Of a stretch of 64,000 nt of DNA, positions 53,753 through 62,459 are shown in pieces (within the stretch, counting starts at the first letter, position 1; each line of letters begins with the position of its first letter). This DNA comes from Chromatiales bacterium (lineage in GTDB: Bacteria; Pseudomonadota; Gammaproteobacteria; Thiohalomonadales; Thiohalomonadaceae), in NCBI GenBank assembly GCA_003251535.1, contig QKFD01000026.1:1-64000 (forward strand), in the 5' to 3' direction. Both the position numbers and the translations under genes were made by a program. The notes beneath the pieces are model-generated. The model did not search any database. It saw nothing but the letters and a program-made list of their open reading frames with translations, and was not told the origin of the DNA.

Positions 53753-54139
53753 TTGGACAAAAATATCAAGATCCTCATCGTGGATGACTTCTCCACGATG
53801 CGGCGCATCATCAAGAACCTGCTACGCGATCTCGGTTTCAACAACACCGCTGAAGCCGACGACGGCAACACCGCCCTGCCCATGCTCCAACATGGGGGGT
53901 TTGATCTCCTCATCACCGATTGGAACATGCCCGGGATGCAGGGGATCGACCTCCTCAAGGCGGTACGTGCCGATGCCAAACTCGCCACCCTGCCGGTGCT
54001 CATGGTGACCGCTGAGCAGAAGCGCGAGCAGATTATCGAGGCGGCTCAGGCCGGGGTGAACGGCTATATCGTCAAGCCGTTTACCGCGGCCACGCTCAAA
54101 GAGAAGTTAGAGAAGATCTACGAGCGCCTTGGCAGTTGA
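53753..54139 (+). CDS. cheY: chemotaxis response regulator CheY
   Basis: CheY is the single-domain receiver that, when phosphorylated by CheA, binds FliM to change motor rotation. The 128-residue product has the acidic pocket [11 protein letters not shown], phospho-acceptor D56 in [13 protein letters not shown], the conserved threonine in [11 protein letters not shown] and the lysine in [11 protein letters not shown]. It starts with TTG at 53753 with CAGGAGG just upstream. A 108-base gap follows fliA; cheZ starts 38 bases after the stop. Confidence 0.96.
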   Translation: MDKNIKILIVDDFSTMRRIIKNLLRDLGFNNTAEADDGNTALPMLQHGGFDLLITDWNMPGMQGIDLLKAVRADAKLATLPVLMVTAEQKREQIIEAAQAGVNGYIVKPFTAATLKEKLEKIYERLGS

Positions 54140-54176
54140 TCTGCCTCGCCCACCTTACCCCAGGGGGGAATCTTTA

Positions 54177-54932
54177 GTGACCAAGTCCGATGACTTCGAG
54201 GGCCTGAAAGGGGAGTACTTTGCGCTGACCCGTGCACTGGTTGCCCATCTGGAGGCCAACGAGGATAGCCAGGCGGAACAGGTCCTCGACCAGATTACTC
54301 GGCTGCGGGAGCGCAGCCTGTTCCAAGAGCTTGGCAAGCTGACCCGAGAGTTTCACGAGGCACTCAATACCTTTCGCTTCGACTCGCGCATCGCCACCCT
54401 AACCGAGACCGATATCCCCGACGCCCGTCAGCGTCTCAACTACGTCATCACCATGACTGAGCAGTCGGCCAATCGCACCCTAGGGGCGATTGAGGAATCG
54501 ACCCCCATCTGCGATGGGCTGCATGAGGAGGCGTTGGCCATTCAGGCACAGTGGGAGCGGTTCATCGGTCGAGAACTGGATGCGGAGGAGTTTCGGCAGC
54601 TGGCGCGCCGGCTCTCCCAGTTTCTGGCCCTGCTACCGGAGAGCACCGACCGGGTTAAGACCAATCTCAATGACGTCTTAATGGCGCAGGATTTCCAGGA
54701 TCTCACCGGGCAGATCATCCGCAAGGTGATTACTCTGGTGGAGGAGCTGGAGCGCAATCTAGTGGACCTAGTGCGGATCTCCGGGCAGAAGTTTATTCAG
54801 CAACCCAAAGAGGAGATAGAGGAGGAGGGGCCCGACATCTCTCCTTCCGGTCCACCGGTTCCTGGCGTGGATCAGGGTACCGTCTCCGGCCAGGACGAGG
54901 TGGACGATCTGCTGTCGAGCCTCGGTTTCTGA
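54177..54932 (+). CDS. cheZ: CheY-P phosphatase CheZ
   Basis: CheZ speeds removal of phosphate from CheY and so shortens the motor signal. The 251-residue, mostly helical protein has the catalytic glutamine region LMAQDFQDLTGQIIRKVITL and the C-terminal CheY-binding peptide QDEVDDLLSSLGF. The GTG at 54177 is chosen because GGGGGG lies about eight bases upstream; an in-frame start at 54129 would overlap cheY. It is followed 12 bases later by cheA. Confidence 0.95.
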   Translation: MTKSDDFEGLKGEYFALTRALVAHLEANEDSQAEQVLDQITRLRERSLFQELGKLTREFHEALNTFRFDSRIATLTETDIPDARQRLNYVITMTEQSANRTLGAIEESTPICDGLHEEALAIQAQWERFIGRELDAEEFRQLARRLSQFLALLPESTDRVKTNLNDVLMAQDFQDLTGQIIRKVITLVEELERNLVDLVRISGQKFIQQPKEEIEEEGPDISPSGPPVPGVDQGTVSGQDEVDDLLSSLGF

Positions 54933-54944
54933 GGAGTAGACCAC

Positions 54945-57446
54945 ATGGCGGCGTTAGACGCGGATGACGAGATCCTCCAGGACTTCCTGGTGGAGGCCAG
55001 CGAGATCCTTGAGCGGCTGAATGAACAGTTGGTCGAGTTGGAGCAGCGGGCCGATGATAAAGAGCTGCTGAACGCGGTATTTCGAGGCTTCCACACCATC
55101 AAGGGCGGAGCGGGGTTCCTCAACCTCACTGCCTTGGTGGATGTCTGCCATCGAGCCGAGGACGTGTTCAACAAGCTGCGTAACGGCGAGTTGAGTGTCA
55201 GTGCCGAGATGATGGACACCATGCTACCGGTGCTGGACGTGCTGAACGCCCAGTTCGAGTCGTTGCGTGCCATGGAGGAGCCGGCACCGGCTGAGGCAGA
55301 GCTGCTGGAGCGGTTGGAGGCCATCGCCCGAGGTGAGGCGCCCGCTGCGGGGGCTGTAGATGAGATTGAGGCGCTAGAGGTCGAGCCGTCGGCGGTCATT
55401 ACGCCATCTATCCAACCGCCCCCAGCGGGTGGTATGGCCGAGCCGGAGCTACCACCGCCAAGCGGTGCCGCGGAGGTTGCCCCCACCCCCACCCCCACCG
55501 CTGGCGGGGCGGGTTGGGCGATGGCCGGTGGGGAGCCAGATGGCGATATCACCGACGAGGAGTTTGAGGCGCTGCTCCACGCCCTGGAGACCCCGGGGGC
55601 GCCGGCCGCTGCTGAGGCAGAGTTGGCCGCCGCCATCGCCGAGCCGGCACCGCCACCTGCCGCCAGTGACGAGATCACCGAGGAGGAGTTTGAGGCGCTG
55701 TTGGATCAGCTCCACGGCAAGGGGCAGTTCCATGGGGCGCCATCACCGGAGGTGGGCGCCGCTGACGAGGATGGGGCGGGGGGGCGTGCTGAGCCGCCGC
55801 CAGTCGCCAGCGACGAGATCACCGAAGAGGAGTTTGAGGCGCTACTGGATCAGCTCCACGGCAAAGGCCAATTTAAGGGGGCGTTACCGCCCATAGCCGA
55901 GCAGACGGCCACCCCGCCTACGGAGACGCCTGCCCCACCCACTGCCGGGGTGGATAGCGGTGAGCCGCCTGCCGTGGCCAGTGACGAGATCACCGAGGAG
56001 GAGTTTGAGGCGCTGCTGGATCAGCTCCATGGTAAGGGGCAGTTCCACGGGATGCCGGCCGGGGCCGCAGCCGGTGGCACTCCACCCCCTACCACCCCCC
56101 CTCCACCCGCTGCCTCGGCCGCTGGGGCCGCGGAGACGCCTCCCCCCTCAGCCAAACAACCGCCTGCCGCCAAGCGGGCTGAGCCGAGCCGACCCACCCC
56201 CGCCAGCCGGCCGGCGGAGGAGGAGCGGGAGACCAAAAAGCCCGCCGCCGAGCAGAGCGAGACCACGGTTCGGGTCGATACCAAGCGGCTCGATGACATC
56301 ATGAACATGGTGGGTGAGCTGGTCCTGGTGCGTAACCGCCTGGCCACCATCGCCAACCTGGAGCAGGCCGACACCACCCAGTCCCGCGAGCAGCTGCTGA
56401 AGACCGTGGCCAATCTGGATGTCGTCACCGGTGATCTCCAGGCCGCGGTGATGAAGACCCGGATGCAGCCCATCAAAAAGGTGTTCGGTCGCTTCCCGCG
56501 GGTGGTGCGCGATCTCGCCCGCTCCCTCAAGAAAGAGGTGCATCTGGAGCTACAGGGCGAAGAGACCGATCTCGACAAGAATCTAGTCGAGGCGCTGGCC
56601 GATCCCCTGGTCCATCTGGTGCGCAACGCGGTGGATCACGGCATTGAAATGCCCGATATGCGCACCAAGGCGGGCAAATCTGCCTCTGGTACCCTGCGCC
56701 TCTCCGCGGAGCAGGAGGGGGATCACATCCTCTTGGTCGTGGAGGATGATGGGGCCGGGATGAACCCCGAGGTGCTGCGGCGCAAGGCGGTGGAGAAGGG
56801 GATGATGGACGCCGATGCCGCGGCCCGCCTGGACGATAAAGAGGCGTTCATGCTCATCATGGCGCCCGGCTTCTCCACCAAGACGGAGATCTCCGATATC
56901 TCCGGGCGTGGCGTGGGGATGGATGTGGTCAAGACCCGCATCGCCCAGCTCAACGGCAGCATCGATATCGACTCGGTGATCGGCAAGGGGACCCGGCTCT
57001 CCATCAAGGTGCCGCTCACCCTCGCCATTATGCCGACCCTCATGGTGAAGCTGCGGGAGCAGACCTTCGCCCTGCCGCTGGTCTCGGTCAGCGAGATCTT
57101 CCATCTCGACCTCACCCGCACCAACGTGGTAGACGGCCAACTGGTGGTGATGGTGCGGGAGAAGGCACTGCCGCTGTTCTATCTCACCCGCTGGCTGGTA
57201 CGCAGCATGGCCTATGAGAAGCTGCCGAAGACCGGCCATGTGGTGGTGGTGCATGTTGGCACCCAACTGGTCGGCTTCGTGGTGGATCACCTCATTGGGC
57301 AGGAGGAGGTGGTGATCAAGCCCTTGGGCAGTATGCTGCAAGGGACCCCAGGGATGGCGGGGGCCACCATCACTGGCGATGGCAAGATCGCCCTCATCCT
57401 GGATGTCCCGGGTTTGATGAGGGCCTACGCCCGTCGCGGCGCCTAA
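54945..57446 (+). CDS. cheA: chemotaxis histidine kinase CheA with repeated linker motif
   Basis: CheA phosphorylates itself in response to receptors and passes the phosphate to CheY and CheB. The P1 domain (1-110) has the substrate histidine H50 in FRGFHTIKGGAGFL. No P2 domain is recognisable. Instead the 300-residue linker carries a divergent copy at about 201 and three near-identical 25-residue repeats at 240-264, 288-312 and 345-369 (EITEEEFEALLDQLHGKG). P3 dimerisation starts near 438 (RVDTKRLDDIMNMVGELVLV). P4 has NAVDHGIEMPD and GRGVGMDVVKTRI, and P5 is CheW-like to residue 833. The repeats may bind ParP or CheY. Confidence 0.96.
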   Translation: MAALDADDEILQDFLVEASEILERLNEQLVELEQRADDKELLNAVFRGFHTIKGGAGFLNLTALVDVCHRAEDVFNKLRNGELSVSAEMMDTMLPVLDVLNAQFESLRAMEEPAPAEAELLERLEAIARGEAPAAGAVDEIEALEVEPSAVITPSIQPPPAGGMAEPELPPPSGAAEVAPTPTPTAGGAGWAMAGGEPDGDITDEEFEALLHALETPGAPAAAEAELAAAIAEPAPPPAASDEITEEEFEALLDQLHGKGQFHGAPSPEVGAADEDGAGGRAEPPPVASDEITEEEFEALLDQLHGKGQFKGALPPIAEQTATPPTETPAPPTAGVDSGEPPAVASDEITEEEFEALLDQLHGKGQFHGMPAGAAAGGTPPPTTPPPPAASAAGAAETPPPSAKQPPAAKRAEPSRPTPASRPAEEERETKKPAAEQSETTVRVDTKRLDDIMNMVGELVLVRNRLATIANLEQADTTQSREQLLKTVANLDVVTGDLQAAVMKTRMQPIKKVFGRFPRVVRDLARSLKKEVHLELQGEETDLDKNLVEALADPLVHLVRNAVDHGIEMPDMRTKAGKSASGTLRLSAEQEGDHILLVVEDDGAGMNPEVLRRKAVEKGMMDADAAARLDDKEAFMLIMAPGFSTKTEISDISGRGVGMDVVKTRIAQLNGSIDIDSVIGKGTRLSIKVPLTLAIMPTLMVKLREQTFALPLVSVSEIFHLDLTRTNVVDGQLVVMVREKALPLFYLTRWLVRSMAYEKLPKTGHVVVVHVGTQLVGFVVDHLIGQEEVVIKPLGSMLQGTPGMAGATITGDGKIALILDVPGLMRAYARRGA
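55545..56051 (+). repeat. repeated ~25-residue acidic motif in the CheA linker
   Basis: Three 75-bp copies (55662-55736, 55806-55880, 55977-56051) encode A-S-D-E-I-T-E-E-E-F-E-A-L-L-D-Q-L-H plus GKGQF(H/K)G, differing at one residue. A shorter divergent copy (DITDEEFEALLHALE) lies at 55545-55601. Spacers are Pro/Ala-rich. The units look like linear docking motifs repeated by duplication. Confidence 0.92.
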
Positions 57447-57584
57447 CAGCGCTCCACGCCCCTCGGCCGCCAACTGGCTGGGGAGTTAGGGGGCGAGGGC
57501 TGGGGCAGATTACCCTACGAAAAGGCCCGCGGTGGTGCGATCATGGTCTGCTATTCGTTCATGACAACACGGTTTGGAGGATGA

Positions 57585-58724
57585 ATGCCCGTTCGGGTTC
57601 TGGTAGTGGATGACTCCGGCTTCTTCCGGCGACGGGTGACAGAGATGTTGAAGGCCGATCCGCGCCTGGAGGTGGTGGGTGATGCCGCAGATGGTGCCCA
57701 AGCGGTGGAGAAGGCCGCCCAACTCCGGCCCGATGTCATCACTATGGATATCGAGATGCCGGTCATGGATGGCATAACCGCCGTGCGGCGCATCATGGCC
57801 AGCCACCCGCGCCCAATCTTGATGTTCTCCTCCCTCACCACCGACGGTGCCAAGGCGACCCTCGACGCCCTCGATGCCGGGGCCGTCGACTACCTGCCCA
57901 AACGGTTTGAAGATATCTCCCGCGACAAGGATGAGGCGCGCCGTCAGCTGTGCGAGCGGGTCTACTCCCTCGGGAGCCGCGGTCGTGCCCGCAGCTTCTC
58001 CCGTCCAGCCACCTCTACGGCCACCTCTCCAGCACCCACCGCGACCCCTCGCCCCCGCTTGGGGAGCGCACTGGGGGGGGCCTTGGGGGGGACCTCCGTC
58101 TCTCCGGTCGCCACCGCCGCCACGCGGCCGGTGGTGGTGCCGGCCGCCCGCCGTGGTCAGCTGCGGCTCCTGGCCATCGGTACCTCCACCGGCGGGCCGG
58201 TGGCGCTGCAAGAGGTGTTGACCCGTCTACCGGGCAACTTCCCGCTCCCCATCCTGCTGATCCAGCATATGCCTGGTAGTTTCACCCCGGCCTTTGCCCA
58301 GCGCCTCAATCAACAGTGCCAGATCCAGGTCAAAGAGGCGGCGGATGGCGATGAGCTGCGGCCTGGCTTGGCCCTGCTCGCCCCCGGCGGCAAGCAGATG
58401 ACCCTGGAGCAGCGCGGTGGGCGGAGCGTGGTGCGCATCAGCGAGTCCGATCCAGCCCTCAACTACAAACCATCGGTCGATGTCACCTTCAGCTCCATCG
58501 CCCGGATCTACCCCGCCCACACCCTGGCGGTGGTACTGACCGGCATGGGGGCCGATGGCCGTGAAGGGGCCCGCCTGCTCAAGGCAGGGGGCTCCACCAT
58601 CTGGGCGCAAGATGAGGCCACCTGTGTCGTCTATGGGATGCCGGCGGCAGTGGTGGATGCCGGTCTCACCTCCATGGTCTTGCCGCTGCCCGAGATTGGG
58701 CCGGCCATCGTTAAACAGGTCTAA
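57585..58724 (+). CDS. cheB: chemotaxis methylesterase CheB
   Basis: CheB removes methyl groups from receptors for adaptation and is activated by CheA phosphorylation. The N-terminal receiver has D55 in VITMDIEMPVMDG. A Ser/Ala/Pro-rich linker (about 135-185) leads to the methylesterase domain with the catalytic triad in AIGTSTGGPVALQEVL, LIQHMPGSFTPAFAQRL and TGMGADGREGARLL. Its 379 residues are normal. The 138-base gap after cheA shows no clear promoter. No cheR is in this window. Confidence 0.95.
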   Translation: MPVRVLVVDDSGFFRRRVTEMLKADPRLEVVGDAADGAQAVEKAAQLRPDVITMDIEMPVMDGITAVRRIMASHPRPILMFSSLTTDGAKATLDALDAGAVDYLPKRFEDISRDKDEARRQLCERVYSLGSRGRARSFSRPATSTATSPAPTATPRPRLGSALGGALGGTSVSPVATAATRPVVVPAARRGQLRLLAIGTSTGGPVALQEVLTRLPGNFPLPILLIQHMPGSFTPAFAQRLNQQCQIQVKEAADGDELRPGLALLAPGGKQMTLEQRGGRSVVRISESDPALNYKPSVDVTFSSIARIYPAHTLAVVLTGMGADGREGARLLKAGGSTIWAQDEATCVVYGMPAAVVDAGLTSMVLPLPEIGPAIVKQV

Positions 58725-58729
58725 ACGCC

Positions 58730-59470
58730 GTGGACTTCCTTAGCCTCATCGGTCTGGTGCTCGGGGTTGGGGCACTGCTGCTCGGCCAGTTCCTGGAGGG
58801 GGGGCAGGCCAGCACCCTGGTGAATGGCCCGGCGGCGATGATCGTCATCGGTGGCACCATGGGGGCGATCATGCTACAGACCCCCATCGTCATCTTCATG
58901 CGCGCCTTTCGGATGTTGGTCTGGGTGGTCAATCCCCCCCAACTCAATCCCGACGAGACCATCGCCAAGTTGGTGCACTGGAGCAACATCGCCCGCAAGG
59001 AGGGGTTGCTAGGATTGGAGGCGATCTCCGATGCCGAGCCGGACCCCTTTGCCCGTAAAGGGTTGCAGCTGCTGGTGGATGGTTCTGAACCGGAGATGAT
59101 GCGCTCTATTCTGGAGGTGGACGTGGATACGCGGGAGCACCATGATCTCCAGGCGGCCAAGGTCTACGAGTCCATGGGGGGGTACACCCCCACCATCGGG
59201 ATCATCGGCGCGGTGATGGGGCTGATTCAGGTGATGAATAACCTCTCGGATCCAGGCAAACTGGGCCACGGTATTGCGGTGGCCTTTGTGGCCACCATCT
59301 ACGGTGTTGGCCTTGCCAACCTGCTGCTCATCCCCATCGCTCAGAAATTGAAGAGCCAGGTCCTCTCCCAAAGCCAGTTCCGCTATATGGTGATCGACGG
59401 TATCGTCTCCATCGCCGAAGGTGAGAATCCCCGCAATATCGAGACCAAACTCCAGGGTTACCTCCATTGA
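58730..59470 (+). CDS. motC: flagellar motor stator protein MotC (MotA family)
   Basis: MotC is the proton-channel subunit of the second stator type seen in polarly flagellated species. It starts with GTG five bases after cheB. The 246-residue protein has four membrane segments (LIGLVLGVGALLLGQFL, AAMIVIGGTMGAIMLQ, PTIGIIGAVMGLIQVM and ATIYGVGLANLLLIPIAQ). The cytoplasmic loop has GLLGLEAISDAEPDPFARKG, which pushes on FliG. The order cheB-motC-motD matches Pseudomonas. Confidence 0.94.
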   Translation: MDFLSLIGLVLGVGALLLGQFLEGGQASTLVNGPAAMIVIGGTMGAIMLQTPIVIFMRAFRMLVWVVNPPQLNPDETIAKLVHWSNIARKEGLLGLEAISDAEPDPFARKGLQLLVDGSEPEMMRSILEVDVDTREHHDLQAAKVYESMGGYTPTIGIIGAVMGLIQVMNNLSDPGKLGHGIAVAFVATIYGVGLANLLLIPIAQKLKSQVLSQSQFRYMVIDGIVSIAEGENPRNIETKLQGYLH

Positions 59471-59479
59471 CGGGTCGGC

Positions 59480-60382
59480 ATGAAAAAAGGCGAGAGACGG
59501 CGTTCGCGCCACCGTCGCATTATCGATCGGGCGCAGGCGTACCACGATATGCCACGTAAACGTCGCCATGAAGAGCATGAGAACCTGGAGCGGTGGCTGA
59601 TCTCCTACGCCGACTTCATCACCCTGCTGTTTGCCTTTTTTGTGGTCATGTACGCCGTCTCCTCCATCAATGAAGGTAAGTATCGGGTGCTCTCCGATAC
59701 CCTGGTCTCCGCCTTCAATACCCAGCCCAAGAGCCTGCAACCGATCCAGGTGGGTATGGATGGGATGCAGGGGGATCCGGCCGCCATCAACAAGCCGGAG
59801 CGGCTCTCTGGGGGGAAACCGAGCGTCATCGAGATGTTGCGTCAGACGGCGCAGTCAGACGCCTTGGCCCGCATCGCCACCGATTTTGAGAGCGCCCTGG
59901 CGCCGCTCATCAATGAAGACCTCATCAAGGTCACCAAGAACGACCTCTGGGTGGAGATCGAGATCAACACCAGCATTTTGTTTGACTCTGGCAGCGCTCG
60001 ACTCTCGGCCCAGTCGCAGCCGGTACTCGCCTCCATCGCGGGGATCCTCCAGCGCTACCCCAACCACCTCCAAGTGGAGGGGTTCACCGATAACCTCCCC
60101 ATCTCCACCGAGGTGTTCCCCTCCAACTGGGAGCTATCGGCGGCGCGGGCGGCCAGCGTGGTCCACCTTTTTATGACCAACGGGGTCCAGCCGGAGCGCA
60201 TGGCGGCCATCGGTTACGGTGAGTATCGGCCGGTGGCCGACAACGCCACGGCCGATGGGCGGCAGCAGAACCGCCGGGTCTCGGTGGTGGTACTGGCCGA
60301 TGCCAACGCCCGCAAGGCGCTCGACATCGAACGCAATCGGGCCACGACGGGTGACAACTCGGTGGCGGAGTCGAAGCCATGA
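59480..60382 (+). CDS. motD: flagellar motor stator protein MotD (MotB family)
   Basis: MotD anchors the stator to peptidoglycan. The 300-residue product has a basic N-terminus (KKGERRRSRHRRIIDRA), one membrane helix with the proton-binding aspartate (LISYADFITLLFAFFVVMYA) and an OmpA-like domain. That domain contains ILFDSGSARLSAQSQPVLAS, HLQVEGFTDNLPISTEVFPS and GYGEYRPVADNATADGRQQN. It overlaps parC by four bases, so stator and array-placement genes are co-expressed. Confidence 0.94.
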   Translation: MKKGERRRSRHRRIIDRAQAYHDMPRKRRHEEHENLERWLISYADFITLLFAFFVVMYAVSSINEGKYRVLSDTLVSAFNTQPKSLQPIQVGMDGMQGDPAAINKPERLSGGKPSVIEMLRQTAQSDALARIATDFESALAPLINEDLIKVTKNDLWVEIEINTSILFDSGSARLSAQSQPVLASIAGILQRYPNHLQVEGFTDNLPISTEVFPSNWELSAARAASVVHLFMTNGVQPERMAAIGYGEYRPVADNATADGRQQNRRVSVVVLADANARKALDIERNRATTGDNSVAESKP

Positions 60383-61182
60383 AGATCTGGGCCGTGGCCA
60401 ATCAGAAAGGGGGGGTCGGGAAGACCACCACCGTGGTCACCCTGGCCGGCTTACTGAGCCAACAGGGGCAGCGGGTGCTGGTGGTGGATCTGGACCCCCA
60501 CGGCTCCCTCACCACCTACTTCGGCTTCGATCCCGATACCCTGGAGCGGAGTGTCTATACCCTCTTCCAGGCCACCGCCGCGGAGCAACGGCCCGATCCG
60601 GAGGCGCTCCTGCGCCCCACCCGTTTCGAGCCACTACGACTCCTACCCGCCTCCACCGCACTGGCGACCCTCGATCGCCAATTGGGGTCACGGGAGGGGA
60701 TGGGCCTGGTACTGGCCCGCGCCCTGCAAGCACTGGCCGGTCAGTTCGATCACATCTTCATCGACTGTCCACCCGTGGTGGGGGTGCTGATGATCAACGC
60801 CATGGCCGCCTGCCAGCACCTGCTTATCCCCGTACAGACGGAGTTTCTCGCGCTCAAGGGGCTGGAGCGGATGATGCGCACCTTGGCCATGGTGCTGCGG
60901 GCGCGCAAACGGCCGTTGGCCTACACCATCATTCCCACCATGTTCGATCGCCACATCCGCTCCGCGGCGGAGGCGCTGACCCAGCTGCGGCAGAACTATC
61001 CAGAGGCGGTCTGGCAGTCGGTTATCCCGGTAGACGCCCTGTTCCGCGAGGCGAGTCGGGAGGGGATCCCCCTCTCCATCTCCAACCCAACTGCCCGTGG
61101 CACCATCGCCTATGGGGCGCTGCTGGCCGATCTCCTCCATGGGGGGCATGAGGCGGCGCTGCCCCAGGTGCAGCAGGCATGA
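60379..61182 (+). CDS. parC: ParA-like ATPase for chemosensory array placement (ParC)
   Basis: In Vibrio, ParC is a ParA-like ATPase that places chemosensory arrays at the cell pole and segregates them at division. The 267-residue protein has the ParA Walker A VANQKGGVGKTTTVVTLAG, the signature lysine, VLVVDLDPHGSLTTYFGF and IFIDCPPVVGVLMINAMAA. The place between motD and parP, with four-base overlaps, fits this role better than plasmid or chromosome partition. It should not be confused with topoisomerase IV ParC. Confidence 0.9.
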   Translation: MKIWAVANQKGGVGKTTTVVTLAGLLSQQGQRVLVVDLDPHGSLTTYFGFDPDTLERSVYTLFQATAAEQRPDPEALLRPTRFEPLRLLPASTALATLDRQLGSREGMGLVLARALQALAGQFDHIFIDCPPVVGVLMINAMAACQHLLIPVQTEFLALKGLERMMRTLAMVLRARKRPLAYTIIPTMFDRHIRSAAEALTQLRQNYPEAVWQSVIPVDALFREASREGIPLSISNPTARGTIAYGALLADLLHGGHEAALPQVQQA

Positions 61183-61883
61183 GCGAGAAGCGCGAACTGG
61201 CCCCGACCACGCTGCTGGATGAGCGGGACGCCCTGAGCTTCTACCTGGAGGCGCTGCTGCGCGAGGTCCCGACGTTGGATGAGGAGCCTGCGCCTGGGGT
61301 GGTGGCGCCCGCACCACCCACCCCGGCGCCGCCCGCGCCCACTCTGGCCCCCCCGGCAACGCAGACGCAGCCGGCGGTGGTGGCCACGGCCATCATCCCC
61401 GACTGGGCCAGTGAACGCTTTCCGGTACTGCTCTTTAAATGCGGTGGCCTCACCTTGGCGGTGCCGCTGGTGGAGCTATCTGGGGTGCAGGAGTGGAAGG
61501 GGGAGCGGATCACCCCCATGCCCGGCCACTCCCAAGCCTTTCTCGGTCTGACCCTCTACCGCGGCCGCAACGTGCCGGTGGTAGATACCGCCCGTCTGGT
61601 CCTACCAGAGGATAAACTGGCCCGCCTGGAGAGCAGTGCGGCGGAGCGGGTGCGGCGCATCGTCTTCATCGAGGATGGCAGTTGGGGACTGGCCTGCGAT
61701 GAGGTGGCCGAGGTGGTCAGTTTGGCGCCGGATCAGGTGCGCTGGCGCACCAGCCGCACCCGGCGCAAGTGGTTGGCCGGCACCGTCATCGAACATATGT
61801 GTGCCCTCATCGATCCACCGAAATTTGCCGAGATGTTGGCCACTGGCCAAGAGGATGAGGTGGCGGTGGGGCGTAGCGATTGA
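61179..61883 (+). CDS. parP: CheW-domain array tether ParP
   Basis: ParP links ParC at the pole to CheA and the receptors, as known from Vibrio. The 234-residue protein has a helical N-terminal part that would contact ParC (LLDERDALSFYLEALLREVP), a Pro/Ala-rich linker (about 32-66) and a CheW-like domain. The latter contains FPVLLFKCGGLTLAVPLVEL, AFLGLTLYRGRNVPVVDTAR and WGLACDEVAEVVSLAPDQV. It is not a plain CheW because of the long N-terminal arm. It overlaps parC by four bases. Confidence 0.88.
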   Translation: MSEKRELAPTTLLDERDALSFYLEALLREVPTLDEEPAPGVVAPAPPTPAPPAPTLAPPATQTQPAVVATAIIPDWASERFPVLLFKCGGLTLAVPLVELSGVQEWKGERITPMPGHSQAFLGLTLYRGRNVPVVDTARLVLPEDKLARLESSAAERVRRIVFIEDGSWGLACDEVAEVVSLAPDQVRWRTSRTRRKWLAGTVIEHMCALIDPPKFAEMLATGQEDEVAVGRSD

Positions 61884-61969
61884 ACCGATAGCGGCGGCTA
61901 TCTTGGGGGTCCCTCCCGCCCCATGGGTGGGCGGAGGTGCCGGGCCTGATCCACAGCAACGGAGGGGAG

Positions 61970-62446
61970 ATGAGCGATAAGGCAGCAGCATCCCACAGCG
62001 TCGATACCGTCACCCAGTGGGTCACCTTCCGCTTGGGGGCCGAGAAATATGGGGTCAACGTCATGCACGTCAAGGAGGTGCTGCGTGAGTCGGAGATCGC
62101 CCCGGTGCCCGGAGCCCCCGATTTTGTGCTCGGCATTATCAACCTGCGTGGCAACGTGGTCACCGTGATTGACACCCGCAAGCGCTTCGCCTTGGAAGAG
62201 AAGGAGCCGGATGATGCCACCCGCATTGTCATCATCGAGATGGATGACCAGGTGGTGGGGATGCAGGTGGATGCGGTGGCGGAGGTGCTGGATATCGCCG
62301 ACTCACAGGTGGAGCTGGCCCCCAATGTGGGCAACGACGAGAGTTCCAAATATATCCAGGGGGTGAGCCAGCAGGACAATGAGCTGGTGATCTTGGTGGG
62401 GTTGGAGAAGCTGCTCCGGGCTGAAAGTAGCTGGGCAGCGGATTGA
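61970..62446 (+). CDS. cheW: chemotaxis coupling protein CheW (copy 2)
   Basis: This 158-residue coupling protein links receptors to CheA in the main array. The CheW core includes VTFRLGAEKYGVNVMHVKEV, APVPGAPDFVLGIINLRGNV and VDAVAEVLDIADSQVELAP. The ATG at 61970 follows GGAGGGGAG; an in-frame ATG at 61937 would add 11 unlikely residues. It is paralogous to the cheW at 34886-35377. It lies 86 bases after parP and 13 bases before the DUF2802 gene. Confidence 0.95.
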   Translation: MSDKAAASHSVDTVTQWVTFRLGAEKYGVNVMHVKEVLRESEIAPVPGAPDFVLGIINLRGNVVTVIDTRKRFALEEKEPDDATRIVIIEMDDQVVGMQVDAVAEVLDIADSQVELAPNVGNDESSKYIQGVSQQDNELVILVGLEKLLRAESSWAAD

Positions 62447-62459
62447 GTCGGCCAGCGGC

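Noticed and set aside
56583-57473. 296-codon minus-strand frame opposite cheA
   Set aside because: The plus strand encodes the P4 and P5 domains of CheA; the antisense product resembles no protein I know.
60219-61151. 310-codon plus-strand frame across motD and parC
   Set aside because: It crosses two overlapping genes with intact motifs in their own frames and has no ribosome site.
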